From positions 434,001 through 498,000 of the forward strand of contig SRKS01000005.1 in assembly GCA_004802645.1 (NCBI GenBank): DNA of 64,000 bases, written 5' to 3'. A program made the translations under genes and the position numbers. Below, one piece after another: positions 43,585 through 54,216 of the stretch. Position 1 is the first letter of the stretch, and the number at the start of each line of letters is the position of its first letter. Under the pieces are notes generated by a model. The model was not told the DNA's origin. It searched no databases and saw only the letters and a program-made list of their open reading frames with translations. The stretch is from Amesomyces nigricolor (taxonomy: Eukaryota; Ascomycota; Sordariomycetes; Sordariales; Chaetomiaceae).

Positions 43585-46500
43585 TGTGTTGTGTGTGTGA
43601 GGTGTGATGTGATGTGCGGTGTGTTGGTGTTGAAAGGGTGTAAGAGGATAGAGGTGTTGGTTGGGAAGGCGGAAGAAGTTGAAGCTGAAGTAGTGCCGAT
43701 GTAAAAGATGAAGGTATAGGGTATCAAGAGAGAAGGGAGAAGACGATCCCTAAAGAGAAATGGTTGATGCTGAAGACAGTGCTGATGCGTGAACAATAAC
43801 CAGCAACCAGGAGAGAGGGCAACACCACATGTTATATACTCCCAGACCATCGCAGGAACTCATTCCTCCCCCCCCCCCCCAGGCCGCTGGTCCGGGCCTG
43901 GGGCAGCCCCACGCAACAACTTCCCCGGCCGGAGACGACATCGCGGGGAGTTCTGCTGGTCTCGTGCCATACAGAAGTCCAGATTCAGCTCCACCTGGGG
44001 AGCAACCCCGGGCTGGATGGCCATTTCTCTTCTCTGGGGGATCCCTTGACGATCCAGGGGTCTGGAGGCAGCCGGGTCACCTCGGCGCAGAGACTTTCGA
44101 ACACAGTGCCAGTCGAGGGATGACGTCCGTACGGCCTGATCGGCCGGGGTTAAACTGAACGTTCTAGGCTGAATGCAAAATCTCCACGAGGACAGATGAT
44201 GGAGGGTCTCGCAAGGGGGTGTGGTCCCTGTCTTGGCCAGACCACATCCACGGGCCATGAACGCAGGGAGCTGAGCAGAATTGGGATGACTTGTGACAAG
44301 CGAGACCGAGAATTCTCATTGCTCCTTTTCCTATTATTTTCTTTACTCAAACGCCAAAACTTTGCTCTTTGCTCAGTTGGGGTTGTGTTTCAGGTCTTCA
44401 GGGGCTCGGGGGTAAAGGTGAGGGTTAGGGGTTGTGCGTGCCGTTTTGATCAAGCTTTGTTCTTGTTGCACCATGAACAAGGCGGCGAATAGGATAAATC
44501 CGCAGAGCCGCAAGTGCCGGCAGTCCTTTAGCTCCCGTGACACCCGGGAAGGACCCCGTTTCGGTGGTATTATGGATATTAACGCCGGGTGGAGGGGGGA
44601 TAACTCCGCCCTGACCTATCAACCACCACTACATGACTCGGACCTGTCTCCGTTCTCTGGCAAGTGCCGGCCCTCTCCATGTTCCATTGCCACCGGGCCT
44701 TGGATACGGCATTCTCGCGTTCTGGGGTTTCTTGGTTGAATCTGCCCCCCTCACTGGCACAAAGAACTGGTTCATCAGAGACAGCTTGCGGCACGGCCTT
44801 GGCTTCAGTGCAGCCCTTCCCAGGAACCCGGCGCTGAAAATTGGGGATGGAAAAGTTGAGATGAACGGGTTAGGTTTGACGTCACAGGATAAATTTAGCC
44901 GTGTCGTAGACCCAGCATCGAAGGTTTCAACTTGGCGCTTTCTGATCAAACCAAAGATTTTGTTCTTATCTGAGAAGGAGAGCAGGCAGTTCTCCGCTGT
45001 AGTAAGGATCGTGGGGATTGGAAGTCCGGCACAAAGGGGTTGTGACTTCCTCTCCGGCCAGGGAAAACGAGGGGTTTGGAGTCTATCTTGTTGCCTCGGC
45101 TCCGTCTCGCGCCGCTCGTAACATCGAGGCCATGGGACTTTGCGGTGGCGCGATGATCACATGCGGATTGGATGAGAGAATCTGAGATCCTGATGCCGGC
45201 AGTTGCCAAACTACTGCAAGCGTGCAAGCGGTACCCATGCATTCTTTGATAACTGCTAGGCTCCCCAGGTAGGTACCGTGACAGAACCGCACAGATCACA
45301 AACTGGCATCGCCGCGTGGATGAGAAATCTAGATGCTCAATAAAGACAAAATTTCAAATGGGTCATGAGGAAAAAGCCCAGCCAGATGCCCATCACTGGG
45401 TCCAGACCCCCCGGGCTCCCATGTTGCTCGAGATCGCCAATCTGGCCCAATCTAGGCAACAACCTATCAGCTTCGCCTCATCCTCTGATCTACTGGAGGC
45501 CGCTTGCTCCATGCTTGAGATGGAATTCGGGATATGGGAATTTAGGAAATCCAGATCTCCAGGTCATTTGAGATATAACATTCCAAAGATAGTTGATGAA
45601 CTTCTGAGTGCTCATAATGAAACAGAGCTTGAATCCTTGTAAAACACAAGATTGCGGAGTCATCTTTCAGTTTATTGGTTGTAGTAACTTTCGGCCAAAG
45701 CCTCGCATTTGAGATACAAGTAGGGCAATCTCTGGGACAGACTTGAAAAACCCCCACCTGCACGTTCTCATAGTTAACTAGCCTGTTTTCGAGGCAAGAA
45801 CACCAAAGAGGCAACGCGGATCTTTATCTTCAAACTCAAATTAGAAAATACAAAAATGGGCAGAACAGAATGGAGGTTTATTTCTTTCCGAAAAAGAACT
45901 CGAGCCCTGGAAAGAGGTGAGAGGAAGAGATGTTATGTTGACTTTTCCCTTTTGGGTCTTTTTGCTCTGGGTTTCTTGGTTTTGTTTTCTTGTCTCGCTG
46001 GTTCTTTCTCTTTTTCTTTTACTTCTTAGCTTGTTCACGAGAGATAGAGGCAAAGTAAAAACGAGAGGAACTGGGGAGACGAACAGAAAAGAATAGCCTG
46101 AGGGCAGTCCTAAAGGCAGAGAGGAAAACAGTTGGATTTATGGAACGTTGTGAAAAGGGATAAATATCGTTTAGGGTTAGGGTTTGAAGTGGTGTTTCAG
46201 TCGCAAGTTGTCCTCTCGGAACACAAAAACCAGTTTCTGTGAGAGTGCCGCTGCTCAACTGACGCAACAAAGCACTCAAACCAGTTGACGATCAAGCCGA
46301 CAATGGAACCGATTGGCCGCATCTCGTCTTTCGTGCCGCACCCTGATTTCCCCAACAGCGCCAAGACCAACGTCAGGGGAGCCATCCATAACACGCCATT
46401 GGTCAATTCTAGAGTGATGATGTCACACCCGATGTTCTTGGGCTAGTTCTCTGAGACCCTGAGGTCATCGGCATCACATCAGGTCTGCTCGAGGGACTTG

Positions 46501-46722
46501 CTTGGGACCGATCAATGACGCGAGGAAGCCAGTTCAGATTCATATTTACCTCTAAACTCGGACCTACCCAAGCGCAGCTTTGAGTCCAGCCCAACTTTCA
46601 CCACCAATCCACCAACACACCCATTAGATTCCCTCTAGGTTTTGACCTTCTCGACCGTGACAAGGTTTCTTTTTGAGCTTTGCGGATACCCCTTAACAAC
46701 TCCCTAAGGCGGCAACAGTGCG
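43585..46722. other. Long intergenic region
   Basis: About 3.1 kb between divergent genes. Just upstream of the transporter are GT-rich simple tracts (43590-43640) and a C14 run near 43868. A telomere-like TTTAGGGTTAGGGTTT lies at 46170-46185. Open frames exist (for example 45316-45642) but show no domain or splice support. Confidence 0.5.
46170..46185 (+). promoter_or_regulatory. Telomere-repeat-like box
   Basis: TTTAGGGTTAGGGTTT holds two TTAGGG units about 540 bp upstream of the gene at 46723. In other fungi such boxes bind Tbf1/Taz1-type factors; a function here is inference. Confidence 0.35.
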
Positions 46723-49700
46723 ATGGCAACTGTGCCGGGCCAGATTCCCGGATCCTATCCAGATTCCATTCCCCCCACCCCAGAAGAGACCATGCATCAG
46801 CAGCCTGCTCAGCACGAGTTGCCCCGGCAGCGCAGCAAGCTGCACAAGCCCGCTGATCCCCGCGGCCACAAGTACACCGACTCTGGTGTCGGCATCACCG
46901 AGCCCGAGCATACCCAGCGAACGGACGAGTCACGCTGGAGAGGCCCTTCCGAAGCTGTGGGTGGCGGCACGTACGCCCGTGACACCTCCCAGCCCATCCA
47001 CCCCCTCGAGTCCATCAGATCCGAGTTGGACACGATCACCCCGACGCAAGAGGACATCGGTTTTTACGACGGCAGCAACCGCGACGCAGGCTTCGGAGCT
47101 GCTGGGGGGATGGCTGAGCCGAAGAAGTTTGACAACTCTCATCAGCAGTCCGCCCGCGATTCTCCTCCCTACTGGGGCAGCCTCCCCAAGGCAGTAGGTG
47201 TCGGAGGCGTCTACAACACCGTGATGGGCCACGGCAGCGCCACCGATGACCATGACGAGCACCATCACGTCGTCCCTCGGAAGTCAGCATTGTCAGACAC
47301 ATCTATTATTGCGGAGCGCGTGGCTGACTATCCAAGGGGCAGTGGTGTTTACAATACTGTGATCGGCGCAGGCAGCCAGGACGACGAGCGACGGCGCAGT
47401 AGCCTGTCTTCTCGCGGCTCTGCCGATGAGAGACACGCGGATGATGATCGAATGGATGAGATGTATGGAACCTTCCTGCCCGACATTCCCGAGCAGCAGA
47501 CCCCTCTCGCGGACACACTGGGCACCGCACCCGGTTTCCTGCCGGAGACCGCCGTTCGTGATGATGTTCGTCTTGCCGAAGCCGCCGCACGAAACTCCGC
47601 CCGCCCTAACGAGCCGACTCACTCCGACCCTGCCTCCCAGCGTTCGTTCCCCCTGACTGAGGGCCGTGATGACCATCGCGAGTCATCTTCATCCCACCGC
47701 GGCGCTACCGCCGCCGGTGCTGCCGGCATCGGTGCTGGCGTCGCCGCATCCAAGGCCATGGGTAAGCGCAGAAGTGACGCCAGCCCGGCGAGGGACGCAC
47801 GTAGCCGCTCCCGATCTAACCCCCCTGGTGAGCCAGCCATAACTGGCAAGCGGATCCCCTCCCAGCACAGATCGCCGGCCCTAGACCAGAATGTACACCA
47901 CACCGAGGAGTCGCCCAAGAGCGAGAAGAAGCACAGCATCCTCGGCATTTTCCACCGCCGCAAGGACAGCAAGGACGAGGGATCCCCCACTCGGCATCGC
48001 CGGAAGTCCAGCGCCAGCCATGATCACTCCGAGCTAGGAGCCGCTGGTCCCTCGTCCCCGGGCCGCGCGCGCAAGGTCAGCAAGGGCGAGTCGGCTATGC
48101 AGCGTTTCCGGTCAAGGTCGAGGTCTCGCTCGCAGGCGAAGCCTGAGACCGAGGACCACCATGGCAAGGAGAAGGCGGCTGCCGGTGCCGCTGCTGGTGC
48201 GGGAGCCATTGGTGTGTTGCACCACAAGAAGAAGAACAGCATCAGCGAGCCCCACGATGTTAGAAGCTCTATCACCGGGCTGTCTGCCGCCGAGGGTGGA
48301 GCAGGGCCTGTTGGAGAAGCCCCTCTCCAGACCGAGACGGTCTCAACACCGTTCGAGCACCCGCGGGAGCCGCCCATGCCGCCGCCGCATGGTGAGCAGA
48401 CTCATGCTGGAGAGCATGGTCATCACAATATTTTGGCCGCCGGCATCCCATCTCGTGTCAAGCACGCGAGAGAGTCTGGGGTTGAAAGCACTACGAACGA
48501 GCCCGGCAAGTACAACACTCTTGCCTCAGGGACCCCGTCTGGTGTCAGCACTGCTGCCGCCGGACCTGCGAAGAAGGATGTGGTGGGACGGGAATCTGGG
48601 GACTACAGCACTCGTCAGTCCCCCGCTATCCCTGATTCACACCACACCAGGGGAGATGTGTTAAGCCAGCCCCGAGATCACCACATGCTCGCCGCCTCTG
48701 AATTCCCTGCCCATCAAGAGACCCGAAGGAATGTCGTTTCCAGCGGGCCCGGCGACTTTAACGCGATGCAGTCCCGCGGCACTTCTGACCAGGTGGAAGG
48801 AGGTTGTCGCCACAACAGCACTGGCCTCACCCAGCAAGACTCAGGAAACCACCACACCCTGGCGGCTGCCATGCCCGCGAGTACCAAGCGGCACTCTCCA
48901 ACCCCCGCCGAGCCCCAGCAGGCTCGCGCTTCACCTGCCCAGGCCCGGGCTATGGGCGACAACGCAAGTGTCCTCAGCCTCGAGTACAACAAGCTGCCCT
49001 CTGGAACCCCCTCCGGCGTGATGGTCAAGCCCAAGTCCCCTGGCCGGTCGGTCGGTGCGTCGGGCATCTCCCCTGAGCGCCATGCCCAGCAAACCGAGCA
49101 GCAGCCGCGCTCCCACCAGCATACGAACATCACCACCCGCGCGATGGATCAGAAGGAACTCCCCCTTCCCCCCATCTCGCAACGCTCTGACATGACTCGC
49201 GGCCCTACCGAGCCCCAGGAAGACCAATACCACCAACAACAGCCCCCGCACATCGCCACCGCGGCTGCAGCAGGCCTTCCCCTCATACAGCAACAGCAGC
49301 AGCAGCAGCAGCAACGTTCCAACCAGAGCCCAACCAGGGCCTCGGAGCCCGGCTCGGGCTTCACCACCTTTCCCCATCCGGAGATGGTGCACAACATGAG
49401 CCCGGAGGTGATGCCTGATGCGTACACGTCGTCTGTTCCGCGTGGTGATCATCAGCAGCAGCCGCCGTTTGCCCAACAGCAGCACCAGCCCTCTCCGTAC
49501 GGCCAGCAGCAACGCCAGCCTTTCGAGCAGCAGCAAAACCAGCAGTTCTCCCAACAGCAACAGCAGCCCATTGGTTTTGGCCAGCAGTCCTTTGGCCAGC
49601 AGCAGCAGCCAGCTCAGTATAATCAGCAACCCTCTCAGTATGGTCAGCAGCAGGAACCCACTGGTTTCGGCCAACAGCAGCAACCTTTCACCCAGCAGCA

Positions 49701-50043
49701 GCACCAGCCCTCTCAGTACCCCCAGCAGCAGCAGCAGCCATTCTCTCAGCAGCAGCAACACAACATCAACCCTGCCCTCGCAGCGGCGACTACCTCGTGG
49801 GCTTCTTCCGCGGGTAAGAGCTCTGGTGTTGGTACCGGGACGGCTGATCGCAACTCTGGTATGGGCCAAGGCTTGGGTCAGCCTCAGGGTATGGGGATGG
49901 GCCAGGGCCAGGGGATGGGTCAGGGTGTTGGCGCTGGTCAGAACCAGGGCCCGGTGGTGCACAAGTGCCAGCACTGTGGGCAGGACAATGATATCAGTGG
50001 GTATTTTGAGAGGGCGCAGGAGTGGGTTGGGAGGAGGTTTTAA
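46723..50043 (+). CDS. Large disordered, Gln-rich protein with degenerate repeats
   Basis: A single-exon 1106 aa frame that I cannot assign to a named family. Two copies of a GVYNTVxGxGS motif (residues about 161 and 208) are followed by an Ala/Gly patch, a basic Arg/Ser-rich stretch (SRSRSNPPG, RFRSRSRSRSQ), and between about 565 and 770 a series of degenerate units around YNTLASGTPSGV. From about 850 to 1025 it is dominated by Gln (QQQ runs, YGQQQ, FGQQ), then a Met/Gly/Gln repeat (GMGQGQ). The C-terminus is the most ordered part: HKCQHCGQDNDISGYFERAQEWVGRRF with one CxxC pair. Composition predicts disorder and prion-like assembly. The start is the first Met of the frame. The conserved tail suggests a real, constrained protein despite low complexity. 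Confidence 0.8.
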   Translation: MATVPGQIPGSYPDSIPPTPEETMHQQPAQHELPRQRSKLHKPADPRGHKYTDSGVGITEPEHTQRTDESRWRGPSEAVGGGTYARDTSQPIHPLESIRSELDTITPTQEDIGFYDGSNRDAGFGAAGGMAEPKKFDNSHQQSARDSPPYWGSLPKAVGVGGVYNTVMGHGSATDDHDEHHHVVPRKSALSDTSIIAERVADYPRGSGVYNTVIGAGSQDDERRRSSLSSRGSADERHADDDRMDEMYGTFLPDIPEQQTPLADTLGTAPGFLPETAVRDDVRLAEAAARNSARPNEPTHSDPASQRSFPLTEGRDDHRESSSSHRGATAAGAAGIGAGVAASKAMGKRRSDASPARDARSRSRSNPPGEPAITGKRIPSQHRSPALDQNVHHTEESPKSEKKHSILGIFHRRKDSKDEGSPTRHRRKSSASHDHSELGAAGPSSPGRARKVSKGESAMQRFRSRSRSRSQAKPETEDHHGKEKAAAGAAAGAGAIGVLHHKKKNSISEPHDVRSSITGLSAAEGGAGPVGEAPLQTETVSTPFEHPREPPMPPPHGEQTHAGEHGHHNILAAGIPSRVKHARESGVESTTNEPGKYNTLASGTPSGVSTAAAGPAKKDVVGRESGDYSTRQSPAIPDSHHTRGDVLSQPRDHHMLAASEFPAHQETRRNVVSSGPGDFNAMQSRGTSDQVEGGCRHNSTGLTQQDSGNHHTLAAAMPASTKRHSPTPAEPQQARASPAQARAMGDNASVLSLEYNKLPSGTPSGVMVKPKSPGRSVGASGISPERHAQQTEQQPRSHQHTNITTRAMDQKELPLPPISQRSDMTRGPTEPQEDQYHQQQPPHIATAAAAGLPLIQQQQQQQQQRSNQSPTRASEPGSGFTTFPHPEMVHNMSPEVMPDAYTSSVPRGDHQQQPPFAQQQHQPSPYGQQQRQPFEQQQNQQFSQQQQQPIGFGQQSFGQQQQPAQYNQQPSQYGQQQEPTGFGQQQQPFTQQQHQPSQYPQQQQQPFSQQQQHNINPALAAATTSWASSAGKSSGVGTGTADRNSGMGQGLGQPQGMGMGQGQGMGQGVGAGQNQGPVVHKCQHCGQDNDISGYFERAQEWVGRRF

Positions 50044-50299
50044 GAAACCAGTTGAATGATGGGTGTGACAAACTGGGTGATTTGAGGAGACGGGTGGAAG
50101 AGAGAGAGATGGAGAGAGGGAGAGCGGTGTTTTCCTTGTTGAATACCCTTCAACTTGCGTCCTTTTGCGCATCAGTATGACCATTTCATCGACTTTTTCC
50201 TTTCTAATAATGTCGAGATGATATCAGTACCAGCAAAAATGAAGTTTCAGTTCAAGTAACACAGAAAAAGGTGTTGAACCCCTGAGGGATGTCTGTTGT

Positions 50300-50407
50300 T
50301 GACAAGGGTGAGATTCGAACTCACGCCCCTTTCGAGACCACGGATTTCATACTGATGATTAAGGGTGGACCTTAACGTGGCGCCTTAGACCGCTCGGCCA
50401 CCTTGCC
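50300..50407 (-). tRNA. tRNA-Leu(AAG) with intron
   Basis: The reverse strand folds as a class II tRNA: acceptor GGCAAGG/CCTTGTC, D-stem GCC/GGC, anticodon stem CCACG/CGTGG, 13-base variable arm, T-arm GTGAG TTCGAAT CTCAC, discriminator A. The loop reads TT-AAG-G, giving anticodon AAG (Leu). A 26-base intron (50344-50369) follows position 37, and its CCTTAA pairs with the TTAAGG of the loop, as in eukaryotic tRNA-Leu precursors. Confidence 0.92.
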
Positions 50408-50685
50408 AATTGATGATGATGTGTGGATTGGTTTGGTGAGGCATTTGTGAAGTTTGTGGACATCGTGAGGTGGAGTTGTGAAGGTTTTTTCTGCAACCCC
50501 TGAAAGAAATGTCGATGTTGAGTCCTGGACAGCCTCCAACCTCAACTTAAAGCAAAGAAAATGCAGCCAAAAGGAAAAACAATGATGGAACTGCATTTCC
50601 AGGATTGCAAATAGCAAAACCGGGGCTTTCCAAATGCCAGAAAAGGATTGTCGCTGATGCAAGACGCAGCAAAAGTAAACGACGA

Positions 50686-50776
50686 TGCGGTTTATGTGGA
50701 TCGAACACATGACCTTCAGATTGACTTCCCGAAGTTTGACTTCAGTCTGACGCTCTCCCAACTGAGCTAAACCCGC
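50686..50776 (-). tRNA. tRNA-Phe(GAA) with intron
   Basis: The reverse strand gives GCGGGTT/AACCGCA acceptor ends, D-arm AGCTCAGTTGGGAGAGC, anticodon stem TCAGA/TCTGA with loop CTGAAG-A, T-arm with GTTCGATCC. Anticodon GAA specifies Phe. An 18-base intron (50722-50739) sits one base 3' of the anticodon, the standard position. It lies 278 bp upstream of tRNA-Leu on the same strand. Confidence 0.93.
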
Positions 50777-51113
50777 TTCGTGATCTTGGCAATTCTATTT
50801 GGTACCTAGATGGTGCGGATGGAGCTGTGTAGGTGCGGATGTTGAGTCGTAGAGCAGGGGTCAGGGATTCAGGAGTCTTGGGTAGACAGATGGTTGACTC
50901 GACGACGGGTAGTTCAGGGGGTAAAACATGTGGAGGGTTCCAAATGGAAGGAAAGAGAGTCCTTTGCTTCTAAAACGACAGAGAAGTCGTTGGAGATTCA
51001 ACTACTGATGGAAGAAGCAGTGTGAAGTCTGCTGAAACCGCTAATAAACCATGAAGACACTGACAGCACCTATGTAAACAAAAGAGACTGAGAAACTACA
51101 AAAGTATCGACGA
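50777..51113. other. Intergenic spacer
   Basis: About 340 bp between tRNA-Phe and the F-box gene 3' end; nothing recognisable beyond likely flanks of each. Confidence 0.4.
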
Positions 51114-52133
51114 TCACTGACGTTGTGGTGGCATCTGCGGGGGCCCTCGTGAGAAAACCATCCAAGAAGGCGCCGGAAGGCCCCCTCGCTTCCCCCCATT
51201 CAACATCAACAAGTCCGTCACCACTTCCCCATCAGCGTCCCACTCCGCACCATGGTCCCACCACGTGTGGCACCCCTTGAGAACATCAACGGCATAGGGA
51301 CGACAGTCCGCGGCCTCAAGGTCGATAACCCGAACCATGCGAGGGTTGGGCATATGCTTTGCAAACGCAGCCGCCGCGTTGATGATGAACTCTTTTGTGA
51401 CGACCATCATGAAGCGCTTGGCGCTCCATCGACACCATGCGGGTCTCCTGTACGCGTTGTAATCTCCCTCGATCGCGGCCCCTGGCAAGCTGATGGGGTG
51501 GATCAGGTTGATGATGAGCTCCTCTAGGTTCACGCGCGTCCCATCCTTGGGTGGATCCAAGAGGCACTCGCACATCAGCCCCATGCGGCAGCGCAGTCTT
51601 TTCAAGGACGGGAGGAGGAGGTTGATCCATTTGCAGAGGTGTTCCTGCTCGGACTGAGCATTCGGTCCCGGGAATTCCACTAGATCAAGTTCCAGGGACG
51701 TGAGATTCTGGACGGAGCAGTAGGGAACGAGGTAGCAAGCCAACAAGCTGGTCTTCTCGGTATGGATACGCAGATCGAGGGGCTTGACCTTCCCAGCGAC
51801 AGAACCGTCTCGGGAGCGTCGAAGCACGGCGCCGAGCCTGAACAGGGCGCGCCGGACTGGGGTGTGCAGTCCCTCCCTGGTTGCCTTGGCGTTGTGTAGA
51901 GAAATGTTGATAACCGTAGCGCCTGAGAGACGTTGCTTGAGCTTTTCTTCGTCATCGACAAGCTTGGAGAGCGTCCGCGCCGTCAAGAGGAATTTCTGGA
52001 TGAAGACGGGCCAAGCGAAGGTATACCACCGCCTGGACAGGAAGAGGTGGTGAACATCCTCGTAGAAGAACTCGGCCCCGACGAGGCCAAAAATGCGGTG
52101 CAGAAGCTCCGAGGGGAGCCTGAGGAGTTCCAT
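51114..52133 (-). CDS. F-box domain protein
   Basis: An intronless 339 aa frame. The first 45 residues match an F-box (LLRLPSELLHRIFGLVG, then HHLFLSRRWYTFAWPVFIQ), the segment that binds Skp1 in SCF ubiquitin ligases. The remainder has loosely spaced Leu-rich blocks (NLTSLELDLVEF, LLLPSLKRLRCRM, VNLEELIINLIHPI) consistent with a degenerate LRR-like substrate-binding region, common in Sordariomycete F-box families. Target unknown. Its start lies 244 bp from the divergent methyltransferase gene. Confidence 0.85.
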   Translation of the reverse strand: MELLRLPSELLHRIFGLVGAEFFYEDVHHLFLSRRWYTFAWPVFIQKFLLTARTLSKLVDDEEKLKQRLSGATVINISLHNAKATREGLHTPVRRALFRLGAVLRRSRDGSVAGKVKPLDLRIHTEKTSLLACYLVPYCSVQNLTSLELDLVEFPGPNAQSEQEHLCKWINLLLPSLKRLRCRMGLMCECLLDPPKDGTRVNLEELIINLIHPISLPGAAIEGDYNAYRRPAWCRWSAKRFMMVVTKEFIINAAAAFAKHMPNPRMVRVIDLEAADCRPYAVDVLKGCHTWWDHGAEWDADGEVVTDLLMLNGGKRGGLPAPSWMVFSRGPPQMPPQRQ

Positions 52134-52377
52134 CTGGTGCGGTCCGCGGTCAGGCGGCTGTCTTCATCCGAAAGGTGGCAGAACCCTCGGACCTCAGGGA
52201 TGTCTGTTGCCTGGCGCTATGATGCGACGTGGTGACGGAAAGGAATAACTTCTTTCCAGTGCCAAGCTCATCCAGGCACTGTTTGACTAATCCATGGGGC
52301 TTGAGCGTGGATTTTTTGACTTATTGGGACGGAATCCTACGATCGTCCATAAGCCAACTGCCAGACACTCGCTCGAT

Positions 52378-53556
52378 ATGGCAAACCCAACACCCAAGGC
52401 CCTCGATAAGGGGGTGCCCTTCCAACCTACCCGGTTGATCACACATTTCACGGGCAGGTGAGTGAAACCCCCAAACCCCCAAGCTATTCCATTAGTACCC
52501 TCGATCCCCCAAACCTGAGAAGCAACTGACTGTCACATCCCTACTGACACCCCCTTGCCCCAAAGAGATCGCCAACAGCAAAGCAACGGCTGGTCCGAGC
52601 TATGGGACACCAAGCAATCCGACTTTTGGGACCGCGGCCTCCCCTCACCCGCCCTCATCGACCTCATTGAGTTCAACTCCAATCTAATCCCAAGCCCACG
52701 CTCACGCCCAAACGGACGCCGGCCGCGGGCTCTTGTCCCGGTATGACTAAGTGCCCACTCTGCCACTCGTTAACCCCCATCTCCCTCACTCAGGCATCAC
52801 CTTCCCCTTGAGTCCGACCCTCCGATGGGTGGGCGTCTAAACTCCGAACCTGCTACTAATACCCCCCTGCAACAAAAAGGGCTGCGGCCGCGGCTACGAC
52901 CCCGTCGCCCTCGCGCTACACGGCTACGACGCCTACGGCCTCGAGGTCTCCCCGACGGCAGCTGAGACGGCGCGGGAGTATGCCGCCTCGCAGCTCGCCA
53001 CCCCGTCGCCCTATAACTTCTCCCCCGCCGCCACCAGCCCACCCAGCGAGCGGGGCCAGGTAAAGTTCATCAACGGCGACTTCTTCGCGCGCGACTGGGA
53101 GACGCAGTGTTGTCTGGAGGGTGAGGAGGGGTTTGAGGGGTTTGATTTGGTGTATGATTATACCGTATGTCATCCATCCCACCATCATGATCTGAACCCC
53201 ATCGGGCTAACAGCACCTAGTTCTTATGCGCCCTGCTCCCCTCCATGCGCCAAGACTGGGCGCGACGGATGAGCGAACTCCTCGCCCCCTCTGGGGTGCT
53301 GGTGTGTCTCGAGTTCCCGTTGTACAAGGGGCTTGAGCTCCCCGGGCCGCCCTGGGGGTTGCGGGAGGGGATTTATTGGGATCTTTTGGCGGGGGGTGGG
53401 GATGGGGTGTTTGAGGAGGAGGAGGATGTTGAGAAGGCGGTTGGGGTTGAGGGGGAAGGGCGGTTTGAGAGGGTGGAGAGGTTTAAGCCGGGGAGGACGT
53501 ACGCGATTGGGAAAGAGAGTGACAGGGTTAGTGTTTGGAGGCTGAAGACTGTCTAG
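52378..53556 (+). CDS. Thiopurine/thiol S-methyltransferase-type SAM methyltransferase
   Basis: Four exons (52378-52457, 52566-52740, 52880-53164, 53221-53556) close in frame at 291 aa; all introns are GT..AG. Family landmarks appear across exon joins: NGWSELWDTKQSDFWDRGLPS (exon 2), the SAM motif ALVPGCGRGYDPVALALHGYDAYGLE spanning the exon 2/3 junction, KFINGDFF, then YDYTFLCALLPSMRQDWARRMSELL across exon 3/4, and LVCLEFPLYK. This pattern fits the TPMT family, including fungal thiol methyltransferases and plant halide/thiol methyltransferases. Probable role is methylation of small thiols or halides for detoxification. The C-terminal part has an acidic insertion (EEEEDVEKAVGVEGEG) rich in G/T repeats at DNA level. 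Confidence 0.88.
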
Positions 53557-54216
53557 GTAGGGTTGAAGGTTTAGTGGTGGGAACTTGCAAGGGATTTGGG
53601 GTCTCGGGGGCATACCGATGCACGAGTATCGTAAGGAACTAACGAGTTGAGGGTACAAATCTATGAGTCTGATACATTATGCCAAAATCAAGAAGTCAAA
53701 CAAATAGGATGACCTTTGGCAGACTTTCAAGTGAGCTATAGGTCTTTCGCTAGTGTCATGATTATAGCTGCGGGTGTTAAGGAGGTCAGGGTAACTTGAG
53801 TCGGACTTTTCACATTGAGGCGACATTAAGGCCCAGCTGGACCTCAAACTGTAGACGTACAACAAGCAATCGCTTAACATAGGGGTATCTATCTAACGCT
53901 GTCGTATCTCTTGGCCCCGTAACTCCGCGATCATAAAGGTATTATGCCGCGGAGAGGTTGGGGCGTGATGTGTCTGCCAACACCGCATGTCTCAAAGTCT
54001 GGATGATTGTGAGAATCTGATGCCCAATATCGTTCCAACTTCACTCACAGACAAATCCAGCACACGCGCTGATGGGGTGTCCCAGCCTGGGAATAAGCTC
54101 CACCGCGGGCGTCACGCGTTCAACTCTCGCATGCCCACGATCCGGTCCTGCCTCAATTCTGCCAACCGGCCCTTCTAGAATGCCCGACGCTTCTCAAATG
54201 AACGGCGAATGACCTC
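53557..54216. other. Convergent intergenic region
   Basis: About 660 bp between the converging 3' ends of the methyltransferase and PAC1 genes. No coding region is supported. Confidence 0.45.

Noticed and set aside
45316..45642. 108-codon frame with normal-looking composition
   Set aside because: No homology or splice context that I can see; isolated in a long intergenic region.
48931..50184. 417-codon minus-strand frame rich in Leu
   Set aside because: Arises from reading CAG/CAA repeats of the Gln-rich gene in reverse (CTG/TTG as Leu).
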